Shown here piece by piece: positions 1 to 5,533 of a DNA stretch of 9,503 nt. The stretch's first letter is position 1. Each line of letters opens with the position of its first letter. The position numbers and the translations under genes were made by a program. The notes under the pieces are model-generated. The model did not search any database. It saw only the letters and a program-made list of their open reading frames with translations, and was not told the DNA's origin. This stretch comes from DASTHS01 sp035718085 (GTDB lineage: Bacteria > Actinomycetota > Acidimicrobiia > Acidimicrobiales > Palsa-688): assembly GCA_035718085.1 (NCBI GenBank), contig DASTHS010000313.1, positions 1 through 9,503 on the forward strand, written 5' to 3'.

Positions 1-558
1 GCTGAGGGCGGCGATGTCGCCGGTCACCGAGAAGCCGATGCCGGCGCCGAGCAGCTCGCCCGACAGCAGGTACCCGTAGATCCGCCCCCGCTCGTCGGCG
101 GGGAAGTAGTCGCCGATCAGGGAGGCGGGGATCGGGCCGGCAGCGGCGGTCACGAAGCCGAGCGCCACCCGGGCCTCGAGGAGGCTGCGGAAGTCGCGCG
201 CGGTAGCACTCCAGAGCATCGCCACCCCCCACAGCGCCACCGCGACGGTGAGGGTGCGGGTGCGGTTGAACCGGTCGGCGACCACCCCGAACGGCACGCT
301 GGCCACCGCCCCGATCAGCGAGCTGACGGTGACGAGCAGGCCGACGTCGGTGTTGGAGATGTGCCGGGCCCTGACCAGCTGGGTCGCCGAGGCGCCGACG
401 GTGGCCACGTCGGCGCTCGACAGGGCCAGCACCGCGGCCAGCAGCACGACCACCCGGGTGCGGGCGGCGCCGCCGAGCGACCGCTCGACGCGCCGGCCGG
501 TCCAGCTGGCGGCGCGCCGCACCCGTCTCGGGGTCGGCGGGCTGGTCGGCAGGGCCAA
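1..558 (-). CDS. MFS transporter, N-terminal part (runs off the left edge)
   Basis: Membrane transporter of the major facilitator superfamily; the substrate is unknown. About 186 N-terminal residues are visible and the rest lies before position 1. After a basic N-terminal tail (about 35 residues) comes TM1, VVVLLAAVLALSSADVATVG, then TM2 with GLLVTVSSLIGAVASVPFG. The loop 2-3 signature (motif A) GVVADRFNRTRTL follows at about residues 91-103, then further helices and the loop LIGDYFPADERGRIYGYLL. The S-S-A-D in TM1 and the GDYFPADERGRIYG segment recall Spinster-like MFS proteins, which is a family impression only. I chose the TTG at 558-556 because a TACGCT -10 box lies 10 bases upstream. An in-frame GTG at 522-520 would give a shorter tail and is a real alternative. 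The gene follows the oxidoreductase gene on the same strand after 59 bases but appears to have its own promoter. The family is secure; the start is not. Confidence 0.85.
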   Translation of the reverse strand, partial: MALPTSPPTPRRVRRAASWTGRRVERSLGGAARTRVVVLLAAVLALSSADVATVGASATQLVRARHISNTDVGLLVTVSSLIGAVASVPFGVVADRFNRTRTLTVAVALWGVAMLWSATARDFRSLLEARVALGFVTAAAGPIPASLIGDYFPADERGRIYGYLLSGELLGAGIGFSVTGDIAALS

Positions 559-568
559 GGTGCGGCCG

Positions 569-574
569 AGCGTA
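569..574 (-). promoter_or_regulatory. -10 box of the MFS transporter gene
   Basis: On the minus strand TACGCT matches TANNNT and is followed by CGGCCGCACC and then the TTG start. With a usual 6-7 base gap, transcription would begin at about 561, leaving a leader of about three bases. No convincing -35 hexamer is visible. The box also supports TTG at 558 as the start. Confidence 0.5.
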
Positions 575-617
575 GGGCCTCCCCGCCGGCAGGCGGCCGA
601 CCCCGGACGGTGCCCGG

Positions 618-1628
618 TCAGCCCCCCTGGAGCTGCGCCCGGATGGAACCGGCCAGGTCGGCGTCGATGCCGGCGGGGGCGTAGAAGCTGAAGCGGTCGA
701 CGGCGCCGGCGAAGCGGGCCAGCACGGCGTCGGCGACGGCGTCGGGCTCGGCGACCACCGCGAAGGCGTCGAGCACCTCGTCGTCGATCAGCTTGCCCAT
801 GCCGTCCCAGTCGCCCTGCTTCGACAGGGCGTTCAGCTGCGGTTGCAGGTCGTGCCAGCCGTGCAGCTCGAGCACCGCCCGGTAGGCGGGGGTCGACCCG
901 TAGAACGCGATCTGCTTGCGCACGGCCACGTCGGCCCGGGCCCGCTCCTCGTCGGTGGTGCCGGTCACGACGAACCCGGGGCACGACACCGTGAAGTCGC
1001 TGCGGGAGCGGCCCGAGGCGGCGAGACCCGCCTCGACGGTGGGGAGGGTGACCTCCTTGAGGTAGCGCTCGGTGGTGAAGCCGTGCACCAAGATGCCGTC
1101 GGCCACCTCGCCGGCCACCCGGGTCATGCCCTCGCCCACCGCAGCCAGCAGCACCTTCGGCGCCCCGTGCTCGTTCGGGCCCGGGTCGAAGAACGGGGTC
1201 ATCAGCGTGTGCCGGTAGAACTCGCCGCGGAAGTCGAGTGGCACCCGGTCCTGCCAGGTGGCCCAGATGGCCCGCAGGGCGGAGATGAACTCCTTCATCC
1301 GCGGGGCCGGGTGCGACCACGGCATCGAGAACCGCTTCTCGATGTGCGGCTTGATCTGGGAGCCCAGGCCGAGCATGAACCGGCCGGCCGAGAAGTCGTT
1401 GAGGTCCCAGGCGGTGTTGGCCAGGGTCATCGGGCTGCGGGCGAAGGCCACGGCGATGGCGGTGCCGAGCTGGAGGCGGTCGGTGTGCTCCGCGGCCAGG
1501 GCCAACGGCAGGAACGGGTCGTGGCTGGTCTCGGACCCCCACGCCCCGTCGTAACCGTCGGCCTCGACCTTCTTGGCCTGCCCGGCCACATGGGCCAGGT
1601 CACTGGAGACACCCCCGTCGACGAGCAT
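618..1628 (-). CDS. LLM-class F420-dependent oxidoreductase (TIGR03617-like)
   Basis: Predicted cytosolic TIM-barrel oxidoreductase of the bacterial luciferase-like superfamily that uses reduced or oxidised coenzyme F420; its substrate is unknown. It is 336 residues, about full length. Visible features are the N-terminal strand MLVDGGV, YDGAWGSETSHDPFLPLALA (about 26-45), TAIAVAFARSPMTLANTAWD (about 56-75), GRFMLGLGSQ (82-91), a FRGEFYRH segment (133-140) and GEVADGILVHGF (173-184). From memory these match the F420 family typified by MSMEG_2256 (TIGR03617) closely, including the start. The ATG at 1628-1626 has TACGGT exactly six bases upstream, implying a leaderless mRNA. It lies 45 bases after the helicase stop on the same strand. 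Binding of F420 rather than FMN is inferred from family resemblance, because no F420 biosynthesis gene is in the window. Confidence 0.9.
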   Translation of the reverse strand: MLVDGGVSSDLAHVAGQAKKVEADGYDGAWGSETSHDPFLPLALAAEHTDRLQLGTAIAVAFARSPMTLANTAWDLNDFSAGRFMLGLGSQIKPHIEKRFSMPWSHPAPRMKEFISALRAIWATWQDRVPLDFRGEFYRHTLMTPFFDPGPNEHGAPKVLLAAVGEGMTRVAGEVADGILVHGFTTERYLKEVTLPTVEAGLAASGRSRSDFTVSCPGFVVTGTTDEERARADVAVRKQIAFYGSTPAYRAVLELHGWHDLQPQLNALSKQGDWDGMGKLIDDEVLDAFAVVAEPDAVADAVLARFAGAVDRFSFYAPAGIDADLAGSIRAQLQGG

Positions 1629-1634
1629 GGCCCG

Positions 1635-1640
1635 ACCGTA
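1635..1640 (-). promoter_or_regulatory. -10 box of the LLM oxidoreductase gene, leaderless start
   Basis: On the minus strand TACGGT is followed by CGGGCC and then ATG. The six-base gap puts the expected transcription start on the A of ATG. No Shine-Dalgarno sequence precedes the ATG. No TTGACA-like -35 stands out. The box lies in the 45-base gap after the helicase gene, so this gene need not depend on helicase read-through. Confidence 0.65.
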
Positions 1641-1673
1641 GCTGCGCCGGGTTCCGGTCGTCGGGGCCGGCGG

Positions 1674-4211
1674 TCAGGGTCGGGCGGGGTCGGGCGGCCC
1701 GTCGTCCAACGCGACGGTGCGCACCACCGGCTCCCCCAGCTCGTCGGAGGCGGCCAGGTCGACCTCGGCCTGCAGTGCCCAGTCGCGGTCGCCGTCGGCG
1801 TCGTCGAGCACCTGGCGCACCCGCCAACGCTCCCGGTGGCGCTCCACCTGCAGCAGCGGCGCCGAGCGGGCGTCGGCACCAGTGAGCACCTCGCCGTGGG
1901 CGCCGCGCAGGGCGTCGAGCGCCGCCCGCCAGCGCGACGGCGGCCAGCCGCCGTCGGGCTCGAGCTCGGCCAGGCCGGCAGCGTCGCCCCGGGCGATCAG
2001 CTCAACCCGGCGGAAGCAGGCGTTGCGCACCATCACCGTGAACGCCCGCTCGTTGGCGGTCACGCCCCGCACCGGCTCGGGGAGGGCGGCAGCCGGGGCC
2101 CCGCCGGGGCGCACCTGGTCGGGGGGCACGCCGGCGGCCAGCGCCTCCCACTCGTCGAGGAGGCTGGAGTCGACCTGGCGCACCAGCTCCGCCAGCCAGT
2201 CGGTCAGGTCGTCGAGCTCGTTGGTCTTCAGGTCCTCGGGGATCGACCGGCGGGCGGCGCGGACCACGTCGGTGAGGTAGCGCAGCACCAGCCCCTCGAC
2301 CCGCGTGAGGCCGTAGTGGGCGACGTACTGCGAGAAGGTCATGGCCCGCTCGTAGAGGTCGCGGGCCACCGACTTCGGGCGCACGTTGTGGTCGGCGGCC
2401 CAGGCGTGGCGCAGCCGGTAGGCGTCGAACAGCTCGTAGAGGGGCTCGGCCAGCGGCTTGGGATGCTCGAGGCGGTCGAGGGCCTCCATCCGCTGCTCGA
2501 ACTCGACCCCGTCGGCCTTGAGCTGGGTCAGCACCTCGCCCTTGAGCTTGTCGAGCTGCGCGTCGAGGATCGCTCGGGGGTTGTCGAGCGTCGCCTCGAC
2601 CACCGACAGGGCGTCGAGGGCGTAGCCGGGCGCGTCGATGTCGAGCAGCCCGAGGGCGTCGATGACGAACGGCCCGAGCGGCGCCTCCAGGGCGAAGTCG
2701 TACTGCAGGTCGGTGGTGACCCGCACCCGGCGGCCGACCTCGTCGGGGGTGGGGAGCACCTCCAGGGCGCCGGCCGCCAGGAGCGACCGGTACATGGCGA
2801 GGGCCTGGCGGATGTGGCGGCGCTGGGCCCGGCGGGGCTCGTCGTTGTCGGTGAGCAGGTGGCGGAGGGCGCCGCAGCCGTCGCCCGGCCGGTCGAGCAC
2901 GTTGAGCAGCATGGAGTGGCTGACCGTGAAGCTCGAGCTGAGCGGCTCGGGCGGGGCGGCGACGAGGCGGGCGAAGGTCTCCTCCGTCCAACCCACGAAC
3001 CCCCTCGGCGGCTTGGCCCTCACCAGCTTGCGCAGCTTCTTGGGGTTGTCGCCGGCCTTGGCGGCGGCCCGCTCGTTCTCGATGACGTGCTCGGGGGCCT
3101 GGACCACGGCCAGGCCGGCGGTGTCGTAGCCGGCCCGCCCCGCCCGCCCGGCGATCTGGTGGAACTCGCGGGCGGAGAGGAGGCGCACGACCGAGCCGTC
3201 GTACTTGCTCAGGCTGGTGATCAGCACCGTGCGCAGAGGGAGGTTGACCCCGACCCCGAGGCTGTCGGTGCCGGTGACCACGCGGAGGAGGTTGGCCTGG
3301 GCCAGCCGCTCCACCAGCCGTCGGTAGCGGGGGAGCATGCCGCCGTGGTGCACACCGATGCCGTGGCGCAACAGGCGCGACAGGGTGGCGCCGAACCCGG
3401 GAGCGAAGCGGTAGCCGGCGAGGGCCTCGCTGAGCGCTTCTCTCTGGGCCTTGGTCGCCACGCCGGCGGAGGTCAGGGCCTGGGCGTGGGTGACCGCGTC
3501 CTTCTGGCTGGGGTGGACCACGTACACGGGGCCGAGGTCGGCGGCGAGCAGCGACTCGACCGTCTCGTGCAGCGGGGTGCTGCGGTACTCGTAGGTGAGC
3601 GGCACGGGCCGTTGCGCCGATGCGATCACGGCGACCTCCCGGCCGGTGCGGCGGCGGAGGTCGGCCACGAACCGGCGGGTGTCGCCGAGGGTCGCCGACA
3701 GCAGCACGAACTGCGCCTTCGTCAGCTCCAGCAGCGGCACCTGCCACGCCCACCCGCGTGACGGGTCGGCGTAGAAGTGGAACTCGTCCATCACCACCTG
3801 CTCGACGGGGGCGTCGGGCCCGTGGCGCAGCACGGTGTTGGCCAGCACCTCGGCGGTGGCGCAGATCACCCGGGCCGACGGGTTGATGGCCCCGTCGCCG
3901 GTGAGCATGCCCACGTGGTCGGCGCCGAGGGCGGCGCAGAGGTCGAAGAACTTCTCGCTCACCAGCGCCTTGATCGGCGCCGTGTACCAGCTGCGCCTGC
4001 CGTCGGCCAGGGCCGCCACGTGGGCGCCGAGGGCGATCAGGCTCTTGCCCGACCCGGTCGGCGTGGTGACGATGGCGTGGTTGCCGGAGAAGATCTCCAG
4101 CAGCGCCTCGTCCTGGTGCGGGTAGGGAGTGACGCCCCGGTCCGCCACCCAGGCGGTGAACGCCTCGTACGCCTCGTCGGGCCCCGCCCGCAGCTCGCCC
4201 AGGGTCGACAC
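1674..4211 (-). CDS. DEAD/DEAH-box (Ski2-like) helicase with DUF3516 C-terminal region
   Basis: ATP-dependent superfamily 2 helicase, 845 residues from the chosen start, and probably an RNA helicase. Motifs in order are: Q33 in PYPHQDEAL; motif I TTPTGSGKS (49-57); Ia TAPIKALVSEK (77-87); Ib near TAEVLAN; II DEFH (142-145); III SAT (172-174); V TGTDSLGVGVNLP (312-324); and VI QIAGRAGR (351-358). The Ski2/Mtr4/HelY-type helicase core ends near residue 370. The remaining 470 or so residues match my recollection of the actinobacterial DUF3516 region; they include FVGWTEETF and QYVAHYGLTRVEGLVLRYL. The GTG at 4211-4209 is preferred because TACCAT ends nine bases upstream. In-frame ATGs at 4252 and 4262 would extend into the divergent lipase gene. 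It is probably the actinobacterial 'DUF3516 domain-containing protein', of undefined RNA substrate. All ATPase motifs are intact. Confidence 0.93.
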   Translation of the reverse strand: MSTLGELRAGPDEAYEAFTAWVADRGVTPYPHQDEALLEIFSGNHAIVTTPTGSGKSLIALGAHVAALADGRRSWYTAPIKALVSEKFFDLCAALGADHVGMLTGDGAINPSARVICATAEVLANTVLRHGPDAPVEQVVMDEFHFYADPSRGWAWQVPLLELTKAQFVLLSATLGDTRRFVADLRRRTGREVAVIASAQRPVPLTYEYRSTPLHETVESLLAADLGPVYVVHPSQKDAVTHAQALTSAGVATKAQREALSEALAGYRFAPGFGATLSRLLRHGIGVHHGGMLPRYRRLVERLAQANLLRVVTGTDSLGVGVNLPLRTVLITSLSKYDGSVVRLLSAREFHQIAGRAGRAGYDTAGLAVVQAPEHVIENERAAAKAGDNPKKLRKLVRAKPPRGFVGWTEETFARLVAAPPEPLSSSFTVSHSMLLNVLDRPGDGCGALRHLLTDNDEPRRAQRRHIRQALAMYRSLLAAGALEVLPTPDEVGRRVRVTTDLQYDFALEAPLGPFVIDALGLLDIDAPGYALDALSVVEATLDNPRAILDAQLDKLKGEVLTQLKADGVEFEQRMEALDRLEHPKPLAEPLYELFDAYRLRHAWAADHNVRPKSVARDLYERAMTFSQYVAHYGLTRVEGLVLRYLTDVVRAARRSIPEDLKTNELDDLTDWLAELVRQVDSSLLDEWEALAAGVPPDQVRPGGAPAAALPEPVRGVTANERAFTVMVRNACFRRVELIARGDAAGLAELEPDGGWPPSRWRAALDALRGAHGEVLTGADARSAPLLQVERHRERWRVRQVLDDADGDRDWALQAEVDLAASDELGEPVVRTVALDDGPPDPARP

Positions 4212-4220
4212 GACCCCCGC

Positions 4221-4226
4221 ATGGTA
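4221..4226 (-). promoter_or_regulatory. -10 box of the helicase gene
   Basis: On the minus strand TACCAT lies nine bases before the GTG start. A start point 6-7 bases downstream would leave a leader of about three bases. The hexamer is only eight bases from the opposing lipase -10 box, so the two promoters overlap. No clear -35 is seen. Confidence 0.5.
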
Positions 4227-4234
4227 GGGCTCCC

Positions 4235-4240
4235 TAGGAT
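4235..4240 (+). promoter_or_regulatory. -10 box of the lipase gene
   Basis: TAGGAT is followed by CGTCGCCC and then the ATG at 4249. With an eight-base gap, transcription could start on the ATG or one to two bases before it. There is no Shine-Dalgarno sequence. Its -35 position would fall at about 4212-4217, beside the helicase GTG start codon on the other strand. Confidence 0.55.
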
Positions 4241-4248
4241 CGTCGCCC

Positions 4249-5064
4249 ATGTTCGAGGGCACCGTCGCAGAGGAAGAGGGCCGCCACGCCGGAGGTCGGC
4301 TGTTCCACCGGCACTGGCCGGTGGACGACCCGAGGGGCGTGGTGGTGATCGCCCACGGCTACGCCGAGCACAGCGGCCGCTACCGCCATGTGGCCGCCGC
4401 CCTGGTCGCCGCCGGGCTCGACACGTGGGCCCCCGACCATCGCGGGCACGGCCGCTCGGAGGGCGCCGAGCGGGCCAACATCGAGTCGGTCGAGCTGGCC
4501 GTCGCCGACCTCGACGCCATGGTCGACGTGGCCGTCGCCGCGTCGCCAGGGGTGCCGGTGTTCGTGCTCGGCCACTCGATGGGCGGCCTGATCGCCACCG
4601 CCTACGCCGAGGCCCACCAGGAACGCCTCAACGGCCTCGTGCTCTCAGGCCCGCTGGTGCACGTCGACCCCGGCCTGGTCGCCCTCGCCGACGCCCCGGA
4701 GATCCCCGATCTGGGCCTGGCCGACGCGGTGTCGCGCGACCAAGCCGTGGTGGCCGACTACAAGGCCGACGAGCTCAACTGGAACGGCCCGCCACCTCGC
4801 GGGTTCCTGCGCGCCGCCGGCGAGGTCGACGGGGTGCGCGCCCGCTTCGGCGAGTTGACCCTGCCCCTGCTGGTGATGCACGGGTCGGGTGACCTCCTGG
4901 TCAGCCCGCAGGCGCTGCGCGACCTCGTCGCCGGGGTGGGGTCGGACGACCTCACCGCCCGCCTGTGGCCGGGCCTGTTCCACGAGATCTTCAACGAGCC
5001 GGAGAGGGCCGAGGTGCTGGCCGTGCTCGTCGCATGGATCAGCGAGCGCATTCCCCGAAGCTGA
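4249..5064 (+). CDS. Alpha/beta hydrolase, monoacylglycerol lipase-like
   Basis: Serine hydrolase of 271 residues, probably cleaving monoacylglycerols or related esters. The oxyanion region is HGYAEHSGRY (36-45), followed by DHRGHGRSEG (63-72). The nucleophile elbow is GHSMGG with Ser110, the acid is Asp215 in HGSGD, and the catalytic His245 lies in GLFHEIFNEPER. The SRDQAVVADYKAD segment and the HEIFNEPER ending closely resemble mycobacterial monoglyceride lipase Rv0183, as recalled without alignment. No signal peptide or membrane segment is visible, so it is probably cytosolic or peripherally membrane-bound. The ATG at 4249 follows a TAGGAT box and lacks a Shine-Dalgarno sequence. It is divergent from the helicase, with start codons 37 bases apart. 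Lysophospholipase or another ester hydrolase of the Hydrolase_4 family is the main alternative. Confidence 0.9.
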   Translation: MFEGTVAEEEGRHAGGRLFHRHWPVDDPRGVVVIAHGYAEHSGRYRHVAAALVAAGLDTWAPDHRGHGRSEGAERANIESVELAVADLDAMVDVAVAASPGVPVFVLGHSMGGLIATAYAEAHQERLNGLVLSGPLVHVDPGLVALADAPEIPDLGLADAVSRDQAVVADYKADELNWNGPPPRGFLRAAGEVDGVRARFGELTLPLLVMHGSGDLLVSPQALRDLVAGVGSDDLTARLWPGLFHEIFNEPERAEVLAVLVAWISERIPRS

Positions 5065-5105
5065 GGTTTGTGCTCGGCGTCGCGTGCGGAACAACTCCGA
5101 GTAGC

Positions 5106-5121
5106 CGGGGCGCCCGCCCCG
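5106..5121 (+). terminator. Small GC hairpin between the lipase and DUF6458 genes
   Basis: CGGGGC, a GCCC loop and GCCCCG form a perfect 6-bp stem 41 bases after the lipase stop and six bases before the DUF6458 Shine-Dalgarno sequence. There is no U-tract. It could be a weak terminator for the lipase gene or a 5' leader structure of the DUF6458 mRNA. In DNA this GC-rich, a 6-bp stem is also plausible by chance. Confidence 0.3.
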
Positions 5122-5127
5122 ACGACC

Positions 5128-5134
5128 AAGGGAG
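5128..5134 (+). promoter_or_regulatory. Shine-Dalgarno sequence of the DUF6458 gene
   Basis: AAGGGAG lies seven bases before the ATG at 5142, a near-ideal spacing. It is the only clear Shine-Dalgarno site in the window; the other starts have a -10 box at that distance. It fixes the ATG at 5142 and implies that this gene has a leader or is read through from the lipase gene. Confidence 0.8.
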
Positions 5135-5141
5135 TCAGACC

Positions 5142-5399
5142 ATGGGCATCGGCACGAGCCTCGTCCTCATCGCCATCGGCGCAATCCTCGACTTCGCCGT
5201 GACGGTCCACACCAGCGGGTTCAACGTCAACGCCATCGGCGTCATCCTCATGATCGTGGGGGCCGTCGGCCTGGTGCTGTCGCTGTTCTTCTGGAACTCG
5301 TGGGGTGGGTTCGGTGGCGGCGGTGGCCGCTACGACCGCAGCCGCCGCGTCGTCAACGACGGTGCCGGCACCTACGTCGAGGAGCACGGCCGCTACTAG
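5142..5399 (+). CDS. Small two-helix membrane protein, DUF6458 family
   Basis: An 85-residue membrane protein of unknown function. TM1 is about residues 4-22 (GTSLVLIAIGAILDFAVTV) with an acidic Asp17 inside the helix. A short polar loop, HTSGFNVN, follows. TM2 is about 31-51 (AIGVILMIVGAVGLVLSLFF plus W). Then come a Trp/Gly-rich linker (SWGGFGGGGGR) and a charged tail RSRRVVNDGAGTYVEEHGRY. The opening MGIGTS, the AIG-ILMIVG-GLVL pattern and the basic-then-VVNDG tail match my recollection of the actinobacterial DUF6458 family. The start has a strong Shine-Dalgarno sequence. The gene is 77 bases after the lipase stop, and a strong hairpin begins 27 bases after its own stop. No promoter of its own is obvious, so co-transcription with the lipase gene is possible. 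Confidence 0.85.
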   Translation: MGIGTSLVLIAIGAILDFAVTVHTSGFNVNAIGVILMIVGAVGLVLSLFFWNSWGGFGGGGGRYDRSRRVVNDGAGTYVEEHGRY

Positions 5400-5425
5400 A
5401 GCAGCCGCCGCCACCGACCGCTCAG

Positions 5426-5455
5426 CAGCGCCCCGGGCTCCGGCCCGGGGCGCTG
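5426..5455 (+). terminator. Strong 13-bp hairpin after the DUF6458 gene
   Basis: The arms at 5426-5438 and 5443-5455 pair perfectly over 13 bp around a TCCG loop. In RNA this is a C(UCCG)G tetraloop of the very stable UNCG type. It starts 27 bases after the DUF6458 stop and lies 66 bases before the next -10 box. No U-tract follows. Its position and stability favour a transcription terminator or a 3'-end-protecting structure that separates the DUF6458 and dehydrogenase transcripts. Confidence 0.7.
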
Positions 5456-5521
5456 GCGCGTGCGGGCGCCGACGCGTCGGCTCGGGCTGCTCTCCCAGCC
5501 GGGCCCGTCGGGGCAGGCGCG

Positions 5522-5527
5522 TACGCT
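5522..5527 (+). promoter_or_regulatory. -10 box of the aldehyde dehydrogenase gene, leaderless start
   Basis: TACGCT is followed by CGGGCC and then the ATG at 5534. The six-base gap predicts transcription from the A of ATG. There is no Shine-Dalgarno sequence. The 15-base block TACGCTCGGGCCATG differs by one base from that at the LLM oxidoreductase start. No -35 is recognisable upstream. Confidence 0.68.
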
Positions 5528-5533
5528 CGGGCC

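Noticed and set aside
583..596. 5-bp GC hairpin (CCGCC, GGCA loop, GGCGG) after the LLM stop
   Set aside because: The stem is too short to support a terminator in DNA of this composition, and there is no U-tract.
1629..1668. Imperfect inverted repeat spanning the LLM -10 box
   Set aside because: An eight-base pairing with a bulge around a 23-base loop is weak and likely by chance.
843..3761. A 972-codon plus-strand open frame across the helicase and LLM genes
   Set aside because: It is antisense to two genes with clear catalytic motifs, is low in complexity (rich in Gly, Val, His, Arg), has no recognisable domain and is expected where GC-rich third positions suppress stops on the other strand.
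4212..4262. Longer helicase start at ATG 4252 or 4262
   Set aside because: Both starts fall at or inside the divergent lipase start and upstream of the TACCAT box. The extra residues add no recognisable conserved sequence.
5065..5100. Possible ECF- or SigB-like promoter elements (GTTT, GGAAC) before the DUF6458 gene
   Set aside because: The matching downstream element is missing at the proper spacing in each case, so I do not call a promoter.
5300..5533. Upstream extension of the dehydrogenase frame to an ATG at 5300
   Set aside because: It overlaps the DUF6458 gene, runs through the 13-bp hairpin and encodes an Arg/Pro-rich low-complexity stretch. The ATG at 5534 has its own -10 box.
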